Shown here in pieces: positions 30,142 through 39,970 of a stretch of 64,000 nucleotides of DNA (its first letter is position 1; each line of letters opens with the position of its first letter). Position numbers and translations under genes: made by a program. The DNA comes from Leptospira inadai serovar Lyme str. 10. Lineage in GTDB: Bacteria; Spirochaetota; Leptospiria; Leptospirales; Leptospiraceae. Where the stretch lies: the NCBI RefSeq assembly GCF_000243675.2, contig NZ_AHMM02000015.1, forward strand, positions 971,772 to 1,035,771. The letters run 5' to 3'. Under the pieces are notes generated by a model that did not search any database, had not been told where the DNA came from, and saw only the letters and a program-made list of their open reading frames with translations.

Positions 30142-30690
30142 TTGCAAAAAAAGCATTTCCGGAATCTCATATTCTTGTTCCTGCACTTGAGCCTAGTATT
30201 GCTTGGAACAGGGGCTTGCTCGTCTCGCCCTGCGATCATCGCCGAGCCGGTTATCGAACAGACATCCCTTCGTTCGGGACCGATTTGTATTTCTTCCTGG
30301 TTTTGTTCCGGCGGACGTTCCGGTTCCCTAAATTTTAAAGGAATTCTGAATAATCGAAGCGGAGAAAAGACACTGTTTTTGGAATATTACGTCAGTTCTT
30401 TCGAAGAGAGCTTTCCACTCGGAGTTTCCATAAAACTAGATCAAACCTGGCATAATTTGAGAAAGGTTTCCACGGAATACGGTGACACTCTCCGCTTAGT
30501 TTCCATGCTTCCGATCGAAGTCGCGGACAAAATTCAATCGGCAAAGGAGATCGAATTCAGTTTTTCCTCCAGGGAGCATACGACCACTAGAAGTCTCGGT
30601 GCAGGCGAGGTGGAAACTTTTAAGAACCTTTTGAAAGAAACCAGGTCCCGACTCGAGGCCCAGACCAAGCTCACGATCACAAACTACTAG
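30142..30690 (+). CDS. Lipoprotein with TTG start, unknown function
   Basis: The 182-residue protein starts at a TTG (30142) fixed by a near-perfect Shine-Dalgarno, AGGAGGG at 30128-30134. A signal peptide ends in LGTGACSS (Cys26), so the mature protein is lipid-anchored. The mature part is beta-rich with two cysteines close together (ICISSWFCSGG). No family is recognised. It is transcribed divergently from serA and runs toward lysS, whose stop is 6 bases beyond. Confidence 0.8.
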   Translation: MQKKHFRNLIFLFLHLSLVLLGTGACSSRPAIIAEPVIEQTSLRSGPICISSWFCSGGRSGSLNFKGILNNRSGEKTLFLEYYVSSFEESFPLGVSIKLDQTWHNLRKVSTEYGDTLRLVSMLPIEVADKIQSAKEIEFSFSSREHTTTRSLGAGEVETFKNLLKETRSRLEAQTKLTITNY

Positions 30691-30696
30691 GCGTTC

Positions 30697-32199
30697 CTAT
30701 TCGGGGCGCATCAAGGGGAATAGAATCGTGTCCCGTATCGAGTGCGAATTCGTGAGTAGCATTACTAGGCGATCGATTCCGATTCCGAGTCCCCCGGTTG
30801 GCGGCATACCGTATTCCAGCGCTCGTATATAATCTTCGTCCATCATAAAGGCTTCGTCGTCGCCGGCTTCCCGTTGCCTGACCTGCTCCTCGAACCGTTC
30901 TTTTTGATCGAAAGGGTCGTTCAATTCGGAGAAAGCGTTACCTATTTCGCGACCTACGATATAAGGCTCGAATCGTTCGACGTAATCGGGATTATCAGGG
31001 TGGGATTTTGCCAACGGGGAAAGCTCTTTAGGGAAGTCGGTCACGAACACAGGCTGAATTAAATTCGGTTCCGCTTTTTCGGAAAAAACCTCGTCTGCGA
31101 CTTTCCAGATAGAATGACATTTGGAAACGTCAATCTTAATCGCGGAGGCTTTTTCTTTGGCTTCTTCCAGTGTCTTGATTCGCGAAAAATCAATACCTGA
31201 ATATTCTTTAATAATGTCCACGTACTTAACTCTCCGCCAAGGCGGGGATAAATCCACCTGATCTTTGCCATAAGGGATTTTCAAGGTCCCGCAGATCTTT
31301 TGCGTTACATGAGTGATCAATCTTTCGGTCAGATCCAGCATTTTTCCCATATCTCCGAACGCCATATAGGCTTCCATCATGGTGAATTCCGGGTTATGCT
31401 TAGTCGAAATACCTTCGTTTCTAAAGTTTCGATTCAATTCAAAAACCCGATCCAATCCTCCGACGATCAGACGTTTTAAATATAGTTCCGGCGCGATTCT
31501 TAAAAATAACTGCATGTCCAAAGCATTATGATGGGTGGAGAAGGGGCGGGCAGCAGCACCTCCCGCAATGGGTTGCATCATAGGAGTTTCGACTTCCAGA
31601 AATCCTTCGCTCGTTAAAAAAGCCCGAATTTCGGAGACGATTTTGCTTCGAATCACAAAGGTGTCCCGAACAGGATCGTTAACGATCAAGTCCACATAAC
31701 GCATTCTATATCGTTGTTCCACGTCCGAAAATGCGTCGTAGACGACACCGTCTTTTTCTTTCACTACCGGTAAAGGACGAATGCATTTTGCCAGCAGCGT
31801 TACGGATATTAGGTGTAGAGTGGTTTCTCCTTTTTGAGTCTGAAACACATAGCCTTCCACTCCGATCAGATCGCCTAAATCCAAACTTTTAAAAAGCGAA
31901 TAACTTTCCTCGCCTAGATCGTCTCGAGTAGCGTAGAGTTGTATCACACCGCCTTTGTCCTTCAAATGAGCAAAGCTGGCTTTTCCCATTACGCGTTTTG
32001 AATGCAATCGACCGCCTAGCTTAAATCTGACTTCGGGGCCGGTCGGATTCTTCGAATAATCCTCGATCAATTGAGAGGATAGAGAATCCGGAAAATAGCG
32101 GACGGGATAAGGATCTATTCCCTTGGACTTTAGATCGTTTACTTTTTGAATCCTCTGTTGTATGAGTTCGTTGGTTTCCTTAACTTCTTGCTGGGACAT
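30697..32199 (-). CDS. lysS: Lysine--tRNA ligase, class II
   Basis: The 500-residue protein, from the ATG at 32199 ([12 protein letters not shown]), has the OB-fold anticodon-binding domain ([20 protein letters not shown]) followed by the class II catalytic core: motif 2 [20 protein letters not shown] and motif 3 [13 protein letters not shown]. The open frame upstream to 32283 overlaps the DUF218-like gene and is not part of the protein. It attaches lysine to its tRNA. It lies just after the DUF218-like gene on the same strand. Confidence 0.97.
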   Translation of the reverse strand: MSQQEVKETNELIQQRIQKVNDLKSKGIDPYPVRYFPDSLSSQLIEDYSKNPTGPEVRFKLGGRLHSKRVMGKASFAHLKDKGGVIQLYATRDDLGEESYSLFKSLDLGDLIGVEGYVFQTQKGETTLHLISVTLLAKCIRPLPVVKEKDGVVYDAFSDVEQRYRMRYVDLIVNDPVRDTFVIRSKIVSEIRAFLTSEGFLEVETPMMQPIAGGAAARPFSTHHNALDMQLFLRIAPELYLKRLIVGGLDRVFELNRNFRNEGISTKHNPEFTMMEAYMAFGDMGKMLDLTERLITHVTQKICGTLKIPYGKDQVDLSPPWRRVKYVDIIKEYSGIDFSRIKTLEEAKEKASAIKIDVSKCHSIWKVADEVFSEKAEPNLIQPVFVTDFPKELSPLAKSHPDNPDYVERFEPYIVGREIGNAFSELNDPFDQKERFEEQVRQREAGDDEAFMMDEDYIRALEYGMPPTGGLGIGIDRLVMLLTNSHSIRDTILFPLMRPE

Positions 32200-32201
32200 T
32201 C

Positions 32202-32837
32202 CTAGATTCCTAATAATATGAGATAATAATACTTTGCTAAACGACCCAAAATGCTTTCCAGGCTTTTCGGTTTTAAAAACCAATCGGTGGCGGAGAATCC
32301 TTCCGGAACTTTAGAAACCGCAACGTAGATCCCTGCCGGCTCTAATACCGAGCGATAGAGTCTTAATAATGTCGCAGAATCGAATTCGCGCCCTACTAGA
32401 AGAAAATTTTTCCACTGCCGATCCAATGCTATTTTCAACAGCGTTTTGGGAAATTCCTGAGGACCGGCAGAAACCGTATAAACCAATATTTTGTTCTCCT
32501 CGACTCCTTGCGAAGTCAAAAAGGATTGGAAATTCGAAGCGAGATCCGAACCGATTCCGAGATCCGAATCGTTTCCGCCGGGCGAGTATAAAACTAAAAT
32601 TACGGGAGACAGTCCTTTCTTCCAGAGAGCTGCTGCTTGTTTGAATTTATCTTTTCGACCCGTTTCGATCGCTTCGACTACGATAGCGTCCGATTTTTTA
32701 GGATCGGCTTTGGAGACAAGCAGAAGGGGAGCGGAGAAAAACAAAATCAAAAATAGAAAAAGGAATCCGAACGCACCATAGGAAACCAGTTTGGTCTTAC
32801 TCAGAAATTCTTGTACGGAGAGTGGGCTCGATGACAT
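32202..32837 (-). CDS. DUF218 / YdcF-like membrane-anchored protein
   Basis: The 211-residue protein has one N-terminal hydrophobic segment (about 20-42) and then a domain of the YdcF/SanA type: [28 protein letters not shown], then [12 protein letters not shown], and a late [19 protein letters not shown] segment. These proteins are linked to envelope maintenance in other bacteria, but the reaction is unknown. Its stop is 2 bases before the lysS ATG, so translation is coupled. Confidence 0.75.
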   Translation of the reverse strand: MSSSPLSVQEFLSKTKLVSYGAFGFLFLFLILFFSAPLLLVSKADPKKSDAIVVEAIETGRKDKFKQAAALWKKGLSPVILVLYSPGGNDSDLGIGSDLASNFQSFLTSQGVEENKILVYTVSAGPQEFPKTLLKIALDRQWKNFLLVGREFDSATLLRLYRSVLEPAGIYVAVSKVPEGFSATDWFLKPKSLESILGRLAKYYYLILLGI

Positions 32838-32907
32838 TGAGTCTTACCGTGGAACGGGCCCAATTTGAGGTTTTAGTTGAATTGGTCCAGAGTTCCCGAG
32901 GGGTGTA

Positions 32908-32995
<88 letters not shown>

Positions 32996-33040
32996 CTGCG
33001 ATTGACAGAATGTGAGAGAACCTTGCCGTGTCAAGGAATT

Positions 33041-33712
33041 TCATACCAGCTGGTATTTCTTCTTTTGCTTCTTATCTTCAGGATCAAGTACGACTCTTTC
33101 CGGATGGAAAACGATGTCCCAATATCTGCGCGCGTACGCGATAACACCGATAACTAAAATCGTTACAAGTACATATCCTGAATATTCCGGGTGGTGAAAT
33201 AGGTGATCCTGCGAATAGTCGTCACCTAATAAAGGAATTGTCATATACCAGAGAACCGTGACGGCAACTAAGCCCACGCCGAATTTTCCCCACCAATTCG
33301 GTCTACCTTGGATTCCTCTTTTTAGATATAAAAATCCGCCGAGCCAAACGCCGAGAACTTCGCGAAACAAATAAACGCAAAGAATCCAAAGAGGAAATTG
33401 ATAGTAGTGTACGATAACGGAAAGCCCGCCGACGGTAACGATCTTATCGCAGACCGGATCCAGATATCTTCCTAGGATGGATTCCTGTCCGAGCAATCTC
33501 GCTAAAAATCCGTCTAAATAATCCGTCAGCACAGCGAGGACGCAGGTTCCTATTGCAAGCAGCAAGTATTCGCTATGTCTTGGGGCTTCCATGTGTTTGC
33601 GAGTGAAATGGATGAAAAATGGAAGTAGGAATACTCGGCTGACGGATAAGAAATTCGAGACAGTGAAGATCCGGTCTTCGAGCAAATCCTTTGGTTTTTT
33701 TTCTTGTAGCAT
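33041..33712 (-). CDS. pgsA: CDP-alcohol phosphatidyltransferase (phosphatidylglycerophosphate synthase-like)
   Basis: The protein is 223 residues from the ATG at 33712; a GTG 33 bases upstream is the alternative. The family motif DX2DGX2ARX8GX3DX3D is exact: Asp64 (DYLDGFLAR) through Asp89 (GRYLDPVCD). Several membrane helices follow. The enzyme transfers a phosphatidyl group from CDP-diacylglycerol to an alcohol; by similarity this is glycerol-3-phosphate, making phosphatidylglycerol phosphate, but the sequence alone does not prove the acceptor. It lies between two tRNA genes. Confidence 0.88.
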   Translation of the reverse strand: MLQEKKPKDLLEDRIFTVSNFLSVSRVFLLPFFIHFTRKHMEAPRHSEYLLLAIGTCVLAVLTDYLDGFLARLLGQESILGRYLDPVCDKIVTVGGLSVIVHYYQFPLWILCVYLFREVLGVWLGGFLYLKRGIQGRPNWWGKFGVGLVAVTVLWYMTIPLLGDDYSQDHLFHHPEYSGYVLVTILVIGVIAYARRYWDIVFHPERVVLDPEDKKQKKKYQLV

Positions 33713-33840
33713 TATCTTTTTGCCGCACTGAGCGGTAGGTTCCACCCTTTGGAGAAGAATGAGGAAGGGACTTAAAAATTCATCCCTTTTTCCTATAAAC
33801 CGGTTGACCCAGAGCCCGCCCGGGAAATCATGTTCTTCAT

Positions 33841-33900
<60 letters not shown>

Positions 33901-33918
<18 letters not shown>

Positions 33919-33986
33919 AAAAAATTCCTTACAACGTATTTTATCAAGGGACTCGAAGCTTTTGCGCGAAAGCATGAGCAGCGATC
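33901..33986 (+). repeat. Direct repeat copy A at the tRNA-Asp 3' end
   Basis: This 86-base stretch, beginning with the last 18 bases of tRNA-Asp, is repeated at 34184-34270 with three or four differences. It holds part of the tRNA plus 68 bases downstream, so it is either a tandem duplication or a recombination footprint. Confidence 0.9.
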
Positions 33987-34085
33987 TATTTTGCGACCCA
34001 TAGGGAGCAAAATACCCGGAGGGTGGCAGAGCGGAGCGAAGCCAAATCGTGAATCTCTGCCAAGAGTTTCAAACAAAGCAAACGA

Positions 34086-34167
34086 TAGAGAGCGTCGCGA
34101 ATGCGTCGCAAGCCATGGAAGGCGTAGCGAGCGCTAAAGACGCCGTGGAGCCCAATCCGTTAGGAAG
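34086..34167 (+). repeat. Second direct repeat, copy 1
   Basis: This 82-base stretch is repeated at 34273-34354 with one mismatch. Copy 1 runs up to the tRNA-end remnant of copy B. Together with the A/B pair, the layout is A, unique, 1, B, 2. Confidence 0.9.
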
Positions 34168-34183
34168 GCGGATTGCGTAACGG

Positions 34184-34270
34184 CGAGTCCCGTCAGCTCC
34201 GAAAAAATTCCTTACAACGTATTTTTATCAATGGACTCGAAGCTTTTGCGCGGAAGCATGAGCAGCGATC
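34184..34270 (+). repeat. Direct repeat copy B (remnant of tRNA-Asp 3' end)
   Basis: Eighteen bases identical to the 3' end of tRNA-Asp are followed by the same downstream sequence as at 33901. There is no tRNA body in front, so no functional tRNA is made here. Confidence 0.9.
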
Positions 34271-34272
34271 CG

Positions 34273-34354
34273 TAGAGAGCGTCGCGAATGCGTCGCAAGC
34301 CATGGAAGGCGTAGCGAGCGCAAAAGACGCCGTGGAGCCCAATCCGTTAGGAAG
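34273..34354 (+). repeat. Second direct repeat, copy 2
   Basis: Nearly identical (81/82) to 34086-34167. It directly follows copy B, so a single event may have copied a block of about 190-280 bases from the tRNA end onward, followed by internal deletion in copy B. Confidence 0.9.
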
Positions 34355-34376
34355 ACTGAATGTATAAAGGACCCGG

Positions 34377-35324
34377 CTACCGGATAAATTCCTTCACTGC
34401 TTTTACGGTATTCGAAGGGTCTTCTTCCTGGGGGATATGACCCAACCCGTTAAAGATCACCAGTTTGCTTTTTGCGATATCCTTATGAAAGCGCTCCGCG
34501 TTCGCAGGAGGAATCAATCGATCCAGATTTCCCCATAAGATCAATGTCGGGATATGCAACTCATGGATTCGGTGTTCCATCTCTCCCATCGGCATCTGCT
34601 TAAAACGCTCAGTCAAGGCCTTCCGGTTCCCTTCGCGCAATGCGAGATCATAGTAACGATCAATTTGCTTTTCCGTTACTTTGGAAGGATCTCCATAAGT
34701 GTTCTTAACGCTAGAAGCGACGATGCTTCGTGGTAGGACATTGTTGGCGATATTTCGTAATATGGGTATTTTCGCGATGCGAAACGCTATCGGTACGGAA
34801 GTCGATTGATAGTTGTATCCGGAGGAGTCCACTAAAATCAATTTTTCAAAACGGGTAGGATGAAGAAGGGCGGTATACCAAGCAATGCTTCCGCCTAAGG
34901 AATTGCCCGCAATAACGGACCGTTTTACCTCCAGTTTATCCAAAAGAGAAATTACAAATTTAGAATACAGCTCGAGAGAATACCGATTGTCAGGCGATGG
35001 ACCCGTTAAGCCGAATCCGGGAAGGTCGAATCGGATGACTCGGCGGGAGGATTTGAGTTCTTGGACCCAGCCGTCCCAGGTATGAAGAGAGGAAGCGGTC
35101 CCGTGGATCAGCACAATGGGATTGCGATCCTCTCGAGGACCCTCGTCCCGGAGATGGGTCTGCATTCCCATCACCTCTATAAAAACTGATGGTGTCGGCG
35201 CCCAGTCTGATTGCAACTCGCTGACAGGTTTGTCGGACGCCCAAGTCATCGATACGTAAACGGCAATGACGAAGAAAAGAACCGCAAGGATTCCTACCGT
35301 AAATTTTACGATTCGCTTTAACAT
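34377..35324 (-). CDS. Membrane-anchored alpha/beta hydrolase
   Basis: The 315-residue protein has one N-terminal hydrophobic segment (7-28), then an alpha/beta hydrolase domain: HGTASSLHTWDGW oxyanion loop, nucleophile serine in GNSLGGS, acid in LWGNLDRLIPP and histidine in GLGHIPQEEDP. It is therefore a periplasm-facing or membrane-tethered esterase. The substrate is unknown. It starts 10 bases after fliG ends and may be cotranscribed with the pdh-fliG unit. Confidence 0.9.
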   Translation of the reverse strand: MLKRIVKFTVGILAVLFFVIAVYVSMTWASDKPVSELQSDWAPTPSVFIEVMGMQTHLRDEGPREDRNPIVLIHGTASSLHTWDGWVQELKSSRRVIRFDLPGFGLTGPSPDNRYSLELYSKFVISLLDKLEVKRSVIAGNSLGGSIAWYTALLHPTRFEKLILVDSSGYNYQSTSVPIAFRIAKIPILRNIANNVLPRSIVASSVKNTYGDPSKVTEKQIDRYYDLALREGNRKALTERFKQMPMGEMEHRIHELHIPTLILWGNLDRLIPPANAERFHKDIAKSKLVIFNGLGHIPQEEDPSNTVKAVKEFIR

Positions 35325-35334
35325 GGTAACCTAC

Positions 35335-36351
35335 TTAGATTAAATCTTCAGTATCTTTCTTGAGCACGATTTCTCCGACTTCTTCCAAATCCCGTAGCAG
35401 AGTTAGAATTCGATTTCTTGCGTCGGTAATTTCCTTTAGCGTTACTTTTCCGCGCAATTCCATATTTTCTAAAATATCATTGGCCCGATTTTTAGACATT
35501 GCCTCGAAAAAGTGGGACCGAATTTCATCGCCGGAACCGCGCAATGCGGTGGCAATCACTTCGTCGTCCCCGAGTCGATTGATAACGAGGCGCATCTCTT
35601 TCGAATTCAACAAAAGCACATCTTCGAAGGTATAAAGTTTTTCGCGAACTTGAGAGGCGAGTTCGGGAGAATGCTCTTCCAAATCCTTGAGTATGGTTTC
35701 TTCCAAGGATTTATCCATATGATTTAGGATGCTAGCGAGAGCTTCCGTACCGCCCGCTTCGCTAAACTCCGATTTATCCCTATGTTCGTATTTTTTCTTT
35801 AATATCCGGGCGATTTGCCGGATTGCGTCCGGATGCGTTTTGGTAGTATTCGCCAATTTAAATGCGACTTTCGATTGCAATTCTTTCGGAAGGAATTTTA
35901 AAGTTTCGGCCGCCTTCTTCGGATTTAAAAAAGCCAAAGTGACCGCGATGGTTTGCGGGTTTTCGGGAAGTAGAAGCTGCGCTAGAGTCTGGGGCTCCGC
36001 ATCGTTTAAAAAAGAAAAATCCTCTTCGGTATCCTTCCTATCTAATTTTCCGAGGATGGACTCCGACTTTTCTTTTCCGATCGATTTATATAACAATTCT
36101 CTTGCGGTATCGATACCGCCTCTGGATTCGCCTGACAATTCTTTTATCGAATCTTGAAAATCGAGTAAGGCTTCCTCTTTTTCCGTCTTGGAAACGGTTC
36201 TTATTTTAGCCATTTCCTGGACGATCTCTTCTATCAGGTTTTCTTCCAGTTGGGAAAGCGCTTTTGCGGCGGCTTCCTTATCCAGAGAAAGCAATAGCAG
36301 CGCTGCCTTGCGTACTTTTTGTGATCTGGAAATGGATTCTTTCTCCGTCAA
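35335..36351 (-). CDS. fliG: Flagellar motor switch protein FliG
   Basis: The protein is 338 residues if it starts at the TTG at 36351 (TEKESISRSQKVRKAALLLLS), which has GGAG about 10 bases upstream. The upstream frame runs into pdhC and looks like a shadow. It has the N-terminal, middle and C-terminal armadillo-like FliG domains, with EHSPELASQVREKLYTFED near the middle and the charged torque helix (DDEVIATALRGSG) toward the end. It links the MS ring to the stator in the flagellar motor. It lies 29 bases after pdhC, an odd partner. Leptospira have more than one fliG. Confidence 0.9.
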   Translation of the reverse strand: MTEKESISRSQKVRKAALLLLSLDKEAAAKALSQLEENLIEEIVQEMAKIRTVSKTEKEEALLDFQDSIKELSGESRGGIDTARELLYKSIGKEKSESILGKLDRKDTEEDFSFLNDAEPQTLAQLLLPENPQTIAVTLAFLNPKKAAETLKFLPKELQSKVAFKLANTTKTHPDAIRQIARILKKKYEHRDKSEFSEAGGTEALASILNHMDKSLEETILKDLEEHSPELASQVREKLYTFEDVLLLNSKEMRLVINRLGDDEVIATALRGSGDEIRSHFFEAMSKNRANDILENMELRGKVTLKEITDARNRILTLLRDLEEVGEIVLKKDTEDLI

Positions 36352-36380
36352 TAGTTTGTTTCTCCAGGGTCCGAATTGGA

Positions 36381-37685
36381 TCAGACGAGAAGGCGTAACG
36401 GATGTTCCAATAAATCTCGGAAAACTTCCAACCACTGAGCGCCGACCGCTCCGTCCACGACCCGGTGATCGCAGGAAAGACAAACTGAAAGTGTTACTCC
36501 CGGTACTATCGCTCCGGATTTGATAACCGGTTTTGCCACCGTATTCCCGACCGCTAAAATGGCGGCTTCAGGTTCGTTGATTACTGCTGCAAAACGGTTA
36601 ATCCCGAACATCCCTAGATTGGAAACCGTAAAGGTCCCGTCCGAATACTCTTCGGGTTTTAGTTTTCGTTCTCTCGCGCGGGATGCAAGTTCTTTTACGT
36701 TTCTACCGATCTCGAGCACCGAGCGTCGATCGGCATTCCTAACGTACGGAGTAATTAATCCCCCTTCTATCGATACTGCCACGCCTATGTCGACTCTGCC
36801 ATGGCGAAGTATATGATCCTCGCGCCAAGAAGAGTTCACTGCAGGAACTTTTACTAGAGCCAAGGCGGAGGCTTTGATAATAAAGTCATTTAAGCTCAGC
36901 TTGGCGTCCTCACCGCTAGCCTTCAAGTCTGCGTTCAGGCTTTCTCTTAGGTTTACTACCGGCTCGGCGTTCAATTCGATATCCAGATAAAAATGCGGTT
37001 GATGGGTTTTGGAATGGACCAAGCGTGTAGCGATCGTTTTACGCATTCCCGAAATGGGTTGTTTTTCTTCCGCTGGGATCGGTCCGGCGAACGATGATCC
37101 TGACGGTTGAACGGCTTGGTTTGCCTCAATGTCCCTTTTTATGATTCTGCCGCCGGGACCGGTTCCGTTTATCCTGCTTAGATCCAGGCCGGATTCTTTT
37201 GCAATTTGTCTGGCAAGGGGAGAGGCTTTGATTCGTCCTTCCTGGGCCGCCATCGTCAAACCACGAGAGGGTTGTGCCGACTTTGCAGTTTCAATTTCAG
37301 GTTCGATTTCCTTAGGGGGAGGGGAAGACGGAACTGAAGCTGATGGTTTAGGTTGTTCCGGTGTCGACTCCGTAGTCGGGGGTGCCGACACTCCCTCCCC
37401 AGGGTTCCGAGCCTTTGCTTCGGCCAATAACGAGCCGATTTCTTCTCCCGCCTTGCCGATGATTGCCACCGGCGATCCTACGGGCAATCTCGCTCCTTCA
37501 TTAGCGATAATTTCCAATAGAACTCCCGAATCAAAGGCTTCCATTTCCATGACCGCCTTATCCGTTTCGACCTCCGCAATGGCCTCGCCGGGTGCGACGG
37601 CGTCCCCTTTCTTTTTCAGCCATTTTACGAGGACGCCTTCCGTCATGGTGGGGCTGAGTTGGGTCATTTCAGCTATTTTGGCCAT
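36381..37685 (-). CDS. pdhC: Dihydrolipoyl acetyltransferase (pyruvate dehydrogenase E2)
   Basis: The 434-residue protein has one lipoyl domain (Lys43 in ETDKAVMEM), a Pro/Ser-rich linker, a peripheral subunit-binding domain (SPLARQIAKESGLDL, about 150-185), and the acyltransferase core ending with His407 in SCDHRVVDGA, which makes acetyl-CoA. It follows pdhB by 51 bases on the same strand and precedes fliG. E3 is not in the window. Confidence 0.95.
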   Translation of the reverse strand: MAKIAEMTQLSPTMTEGVLVKWLKKKGDAVAPGEAIAEVETDKAVMEMEAFDSGVLLEIIANEGARLPVGSPVAIIGKAGEEIGSLLAEAKARNPGEGVSAPPTTESTPEQPKPSASVPSSPPPKEIEPEIETAKSAQPSRGLTMAAQEGRIKASPLARQIAKESGLDLSRINGTGPGGRIIKRDIEANQAVQPSGSSFAGPIPAEEKQPISGMRKTIATRLVHSKTHQPHFYLDIELNAEPVVNLRESLNADLKASGEDAKLSLNDFIIKASALALVKVPAVNSSWREDHILRHGRVDIGVAVSIEGGLITPYVRNADRRSVLEIGRNVKELASRARERKLKPEEYSDGTFTVSNLGMFGINRFAAVINEPEAAILAVGNTVAKPVIKSGAIVPGVTLSVCLSCDHRVVDGAVGAQWLEVFRDLLEHPLRLLV

Positions 37686-37736
37686 GTTTGATTCCTATTA
37701 AAACATTGTTATATTTTAATATTATAATATTAAAAA

Positions 37737-38711
37737 TCATTTAATCATCTCTCGAACTTTGGATATAATCTTCTCTTCGCTGGGGAGAGATGCCTTTTCT
37801 AGATTCGCTGCGTAGGGCATGGGCACATCCTCCTGGGTTATTCTTTCCACCGGAGCATCCAGATAATCGAAGGCGTCCTTTTGTATAAGATACGCGATTT
37901 GCGCTCCGAATCCTGCGACGTTCCAGCCTTCTTCCACTACGAGCGCCTTATTGGTTTTACGTACGGACTTGAGTATCGCTTCCTCGTCCAAGGGGCGAAT
38001 GCTTCGTAGATCCAGAACTTCCACGGAAATGCCTTCTCTCGCTAATTTTTCCGCCGCCGGGAGTACATACATCAGAGCTCTAGACCAGCTAATAATGGTC
38101 ACTTGCGTGCCTTCTCGCTTTATATCCGCCTTTCCTAATGGAATCGAAAATTCTCCTTCCGGGACTTCTCCCTTGCTGCCATACAAGACTTCGCTTTCTA
38201 TAAAAATGATCGGATTATTGTCCAGGATGGAGGTTTTGAGCAGGCCGTACGCATCGGAAGGAGTGTAGGGGGCGAGCACTTTGAGCCCGGGAATATGTGC
38301 ATACCAACTTTCGAAGGATTGAGAATGCTGTGCCGCGAGTCGACCTCCCGCACCTCCTGCGCCCCGAAAGACAATCGGAATCGGAAACTGGCCCGCACTC
38401 ATGTAATTCATTTTCGCGGCTGAGTTGATGATTTGATCGATTGCGACTAACGAAAAGTTCCAGGTCATGAATTCTATAATCGGCCTAAGGCCGACCATCG
38501 CCGCTCCGATCCCGACTCCGGCGAATCCATTTTCGGAAATCGGAGTATCGATCACTCGTCTTTCCCCGAACTTGGCGAGCATACCTTGCGAAACTTTATA
38601 GGCGCCCTCGTAATGGCCGACTTCCTCTCCCATTAAGAAGATGTTCGGATCCTTTTCCATTTCCTCGCTCATGGCTCGGTTCAGGGCTTCTCTATACGTT
38701 AAGATAGGCAT
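37737..38711 (-). CDS. pdhB: Pyruvate dehydrogenase E1 component, beta subunit
   Basis: The 324-residue protein starts with EALNRAMSEEMEKDPNIFLM and GEEVGHYEGAYKVSQGML, typical of the beta chain of alpha2beta2 E1, and has the PISENGFAGVGIGAAM segment and a C-terminal transketolase-type domain. It binds TPP with PdhA and decarboxylates pyruvate. Its ATG overlaps the pdhA stop by one base. A very AT-rich 50-base gap separates it from pdhC. Confidence 0.95.
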   Translation of the reverse strand: MPILTYREALNRAMSEEMEKDPNIFLMGEEVGHYEGAYKVSQGMLAKFGERRVIDTPISENGFAGVGIGAAMVGLRPIIEFMTWNFSLVAIDQIINSAAKMNYMSAGQFPIPIVFRGAGGAGGRLAAQHSQSFESWYAHIPGLKVLAPYTPSDAYGLLKTSILDNNPIIFIESEVLYGSKGEVPEGEFSIPLGKADIKREGTQVTIISWSRALMYVLPAAEKLAREGISVEVLDLRSIRPLDEEAILKSVRKTNKALVVEEGWNVAGFGAQIAYLIQKDAFDYLDAPVERITQEDVPMPYAANLEKASLPSEEKIISKVREMIK

Positions 38712-39691
38712 TAAACGTTCTCCGCGTAAACGTGCTTGTACAACCAGCCGAGCGGAGGCTCCTCGCTTTTTTCCCCAAAGAGCACGGCCTCTTCGACCGT
38801 ATTATTAATCGAATCACTGAGTTTATCCAGCTCCTCTTGAGTCCAGCCGCACTGGAGTAATTCTTTCTCGGCTTTGATCAAAGGATCGCCTTGCTTGTAT
38901 TTTTCCAACTCTTCCTTTGTCCGGTACTTGGCCGGGTCCGACATGGAATGGCCCCGAAAACGGTACGTCGAAATCTCCATTAGAGTCGGTCCTTCACCGC
39001 GCCTGGCTCGGTCGATTGCGACTCGAACGTGATCTCGGACCTTTCGGACCTCGTCTCCTTCTATATGATCACGGGCGATATCGTAGGCGGCGGCCCTTAC
39101 GGAAACGTCTTTAACGGACAGGGCCCGGTATTCGGGGGTTCCCATCGCATAATGATTATTTTCACAGATCATAACAAGCGGGAGTTTCCAGATCGCGGCT
39201 AGGTTCATGCCTTCGTGAAAAGAACCGATATTTGCCGCTCCTTCTCCGAAGAAGCATAAAGTAACCGCGCCGTCTTGTCGGTATTTCGAAGCGTATGCGA
39301 TTCCTGCTGCAAGAGAAATATGTCCTCCTACAATTCCATGACCGCCCATAAAGTTTTTAGATTTATCGAAGAAATGCATGGACCCGCCGTTTCCGCTGGC
39401 GACTCCGGTTCTTTTGCCGAATAACTCGGCCATTAAGGATTTAGGATCCAAGCCTCTCGAGAGAGCATGCCCATGATCTCTGTACGTGGAAACAATATAA
39501 TCTTTTTGTTCTAGAGCTGCGATTGCCCCCACTCCTACCGCTTCTTGTCCGATATACAAGTGGCAAAAACCGCCGATCTTGCCCATACTGTACGCTTTAG
39601 CGGCAGCCTCTTCAAAGCGACGAATCAAAAGCATTTGATGGTAGAGTTCATAGAGATCTTGGGTGTCTTTTTTGGTTTTGGGTTGGCTCAT
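38711..39691 (-). CDS. pdhA: Pyruvate dehydrogenase E1 component, alpha subunit
   Basis: The protein is 326 residues from the ATG at 39691 (MSQPKTKKDTQDLYEL). It has the TPP-binding motif GEGAAN(IGSFHEGMNLAAIWKLP)-to-NN spacing (ENNHYAMGTP), and the RRFEEAAAKAYSMGKIGGFCHLYIGQEA start typical of E1 alpha. The upstream open frame (to 39730) is not included. It is the first gene of pdhA-pdhB-pdhC and lies across a repeat-rich gap from the flagellins. Confidence 0.95.
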   Translation of the reverse strand: MSQPKTKKDTQDLYELYHQMLLIRRFEEAAAKAYSMGKIGGFCHLYIGQEAVGVGAIAALEQKDYIVSTYRDHGHALSRGLDPKSLMAELFGKRTGVASGNGGSMHFFDKSKNFMGGHGIVGGHISLAAGIAYASKYRQDGAVTLCFFGEGAANIGSFHEGMNLAAIWKLPLVMICENNHYAMGTPEYRALSVKDVSVRAAAYDIARDHIEGDEVRKVRDHVRVAIDRARRGEGPTLMEISTYRFRGHSMSDPAKYRTKEELEKYKQGDPLIKAEKELLQCGWTQEELDKLSDSINNTVEEAVLFGEKSEEPPLGWLYKHVYAENV

Positions 39692-39848
39692 GGTTTTGTT
39701 TAGACGGAAAGTTTCCTTTCTCGACTGCAATCTCTAAGTATGGAAGTGGAAGAGGGAAGGGCAAACCGATTTCCTGCAGTTTGTAAAAAAATTCCTGAAC
39801 GATGGTAGTCAGCACTTCTAAAGTCCGTTTGAATTTTTCGGCTATTCC

Positions 39849-39970
39849 AGAGGACAGAGGACAGAGGACAGAGGACAGAGGACAGAGGACAGAGGACAGA
39901 GGACAGAGGACAGAGGACAGAGGACAGAGGACAGAGGACAGAGGACAGAGGACAGAGGACAGAGGACAGA
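39849..39970 (+). repeat. Tandem heptamer AGAGGAC, 17.4 perfect copies
   Basis: The unit AGAGGAC is repeated without error from 39849 to 39970, 122 bases. It is followed by the same AT-rich flank as at 25615. The perfection suggests recent expansion, so copy number may differ between strains. Reading frames through it give EDRGQRT repeats, which are not genes. Confidence 0.98.

Noticed and set aside
39849..39970. CRISPR array
   Set aside because: The units are 7 bases and directly adjacent, without spacers, and no cas gene is present.
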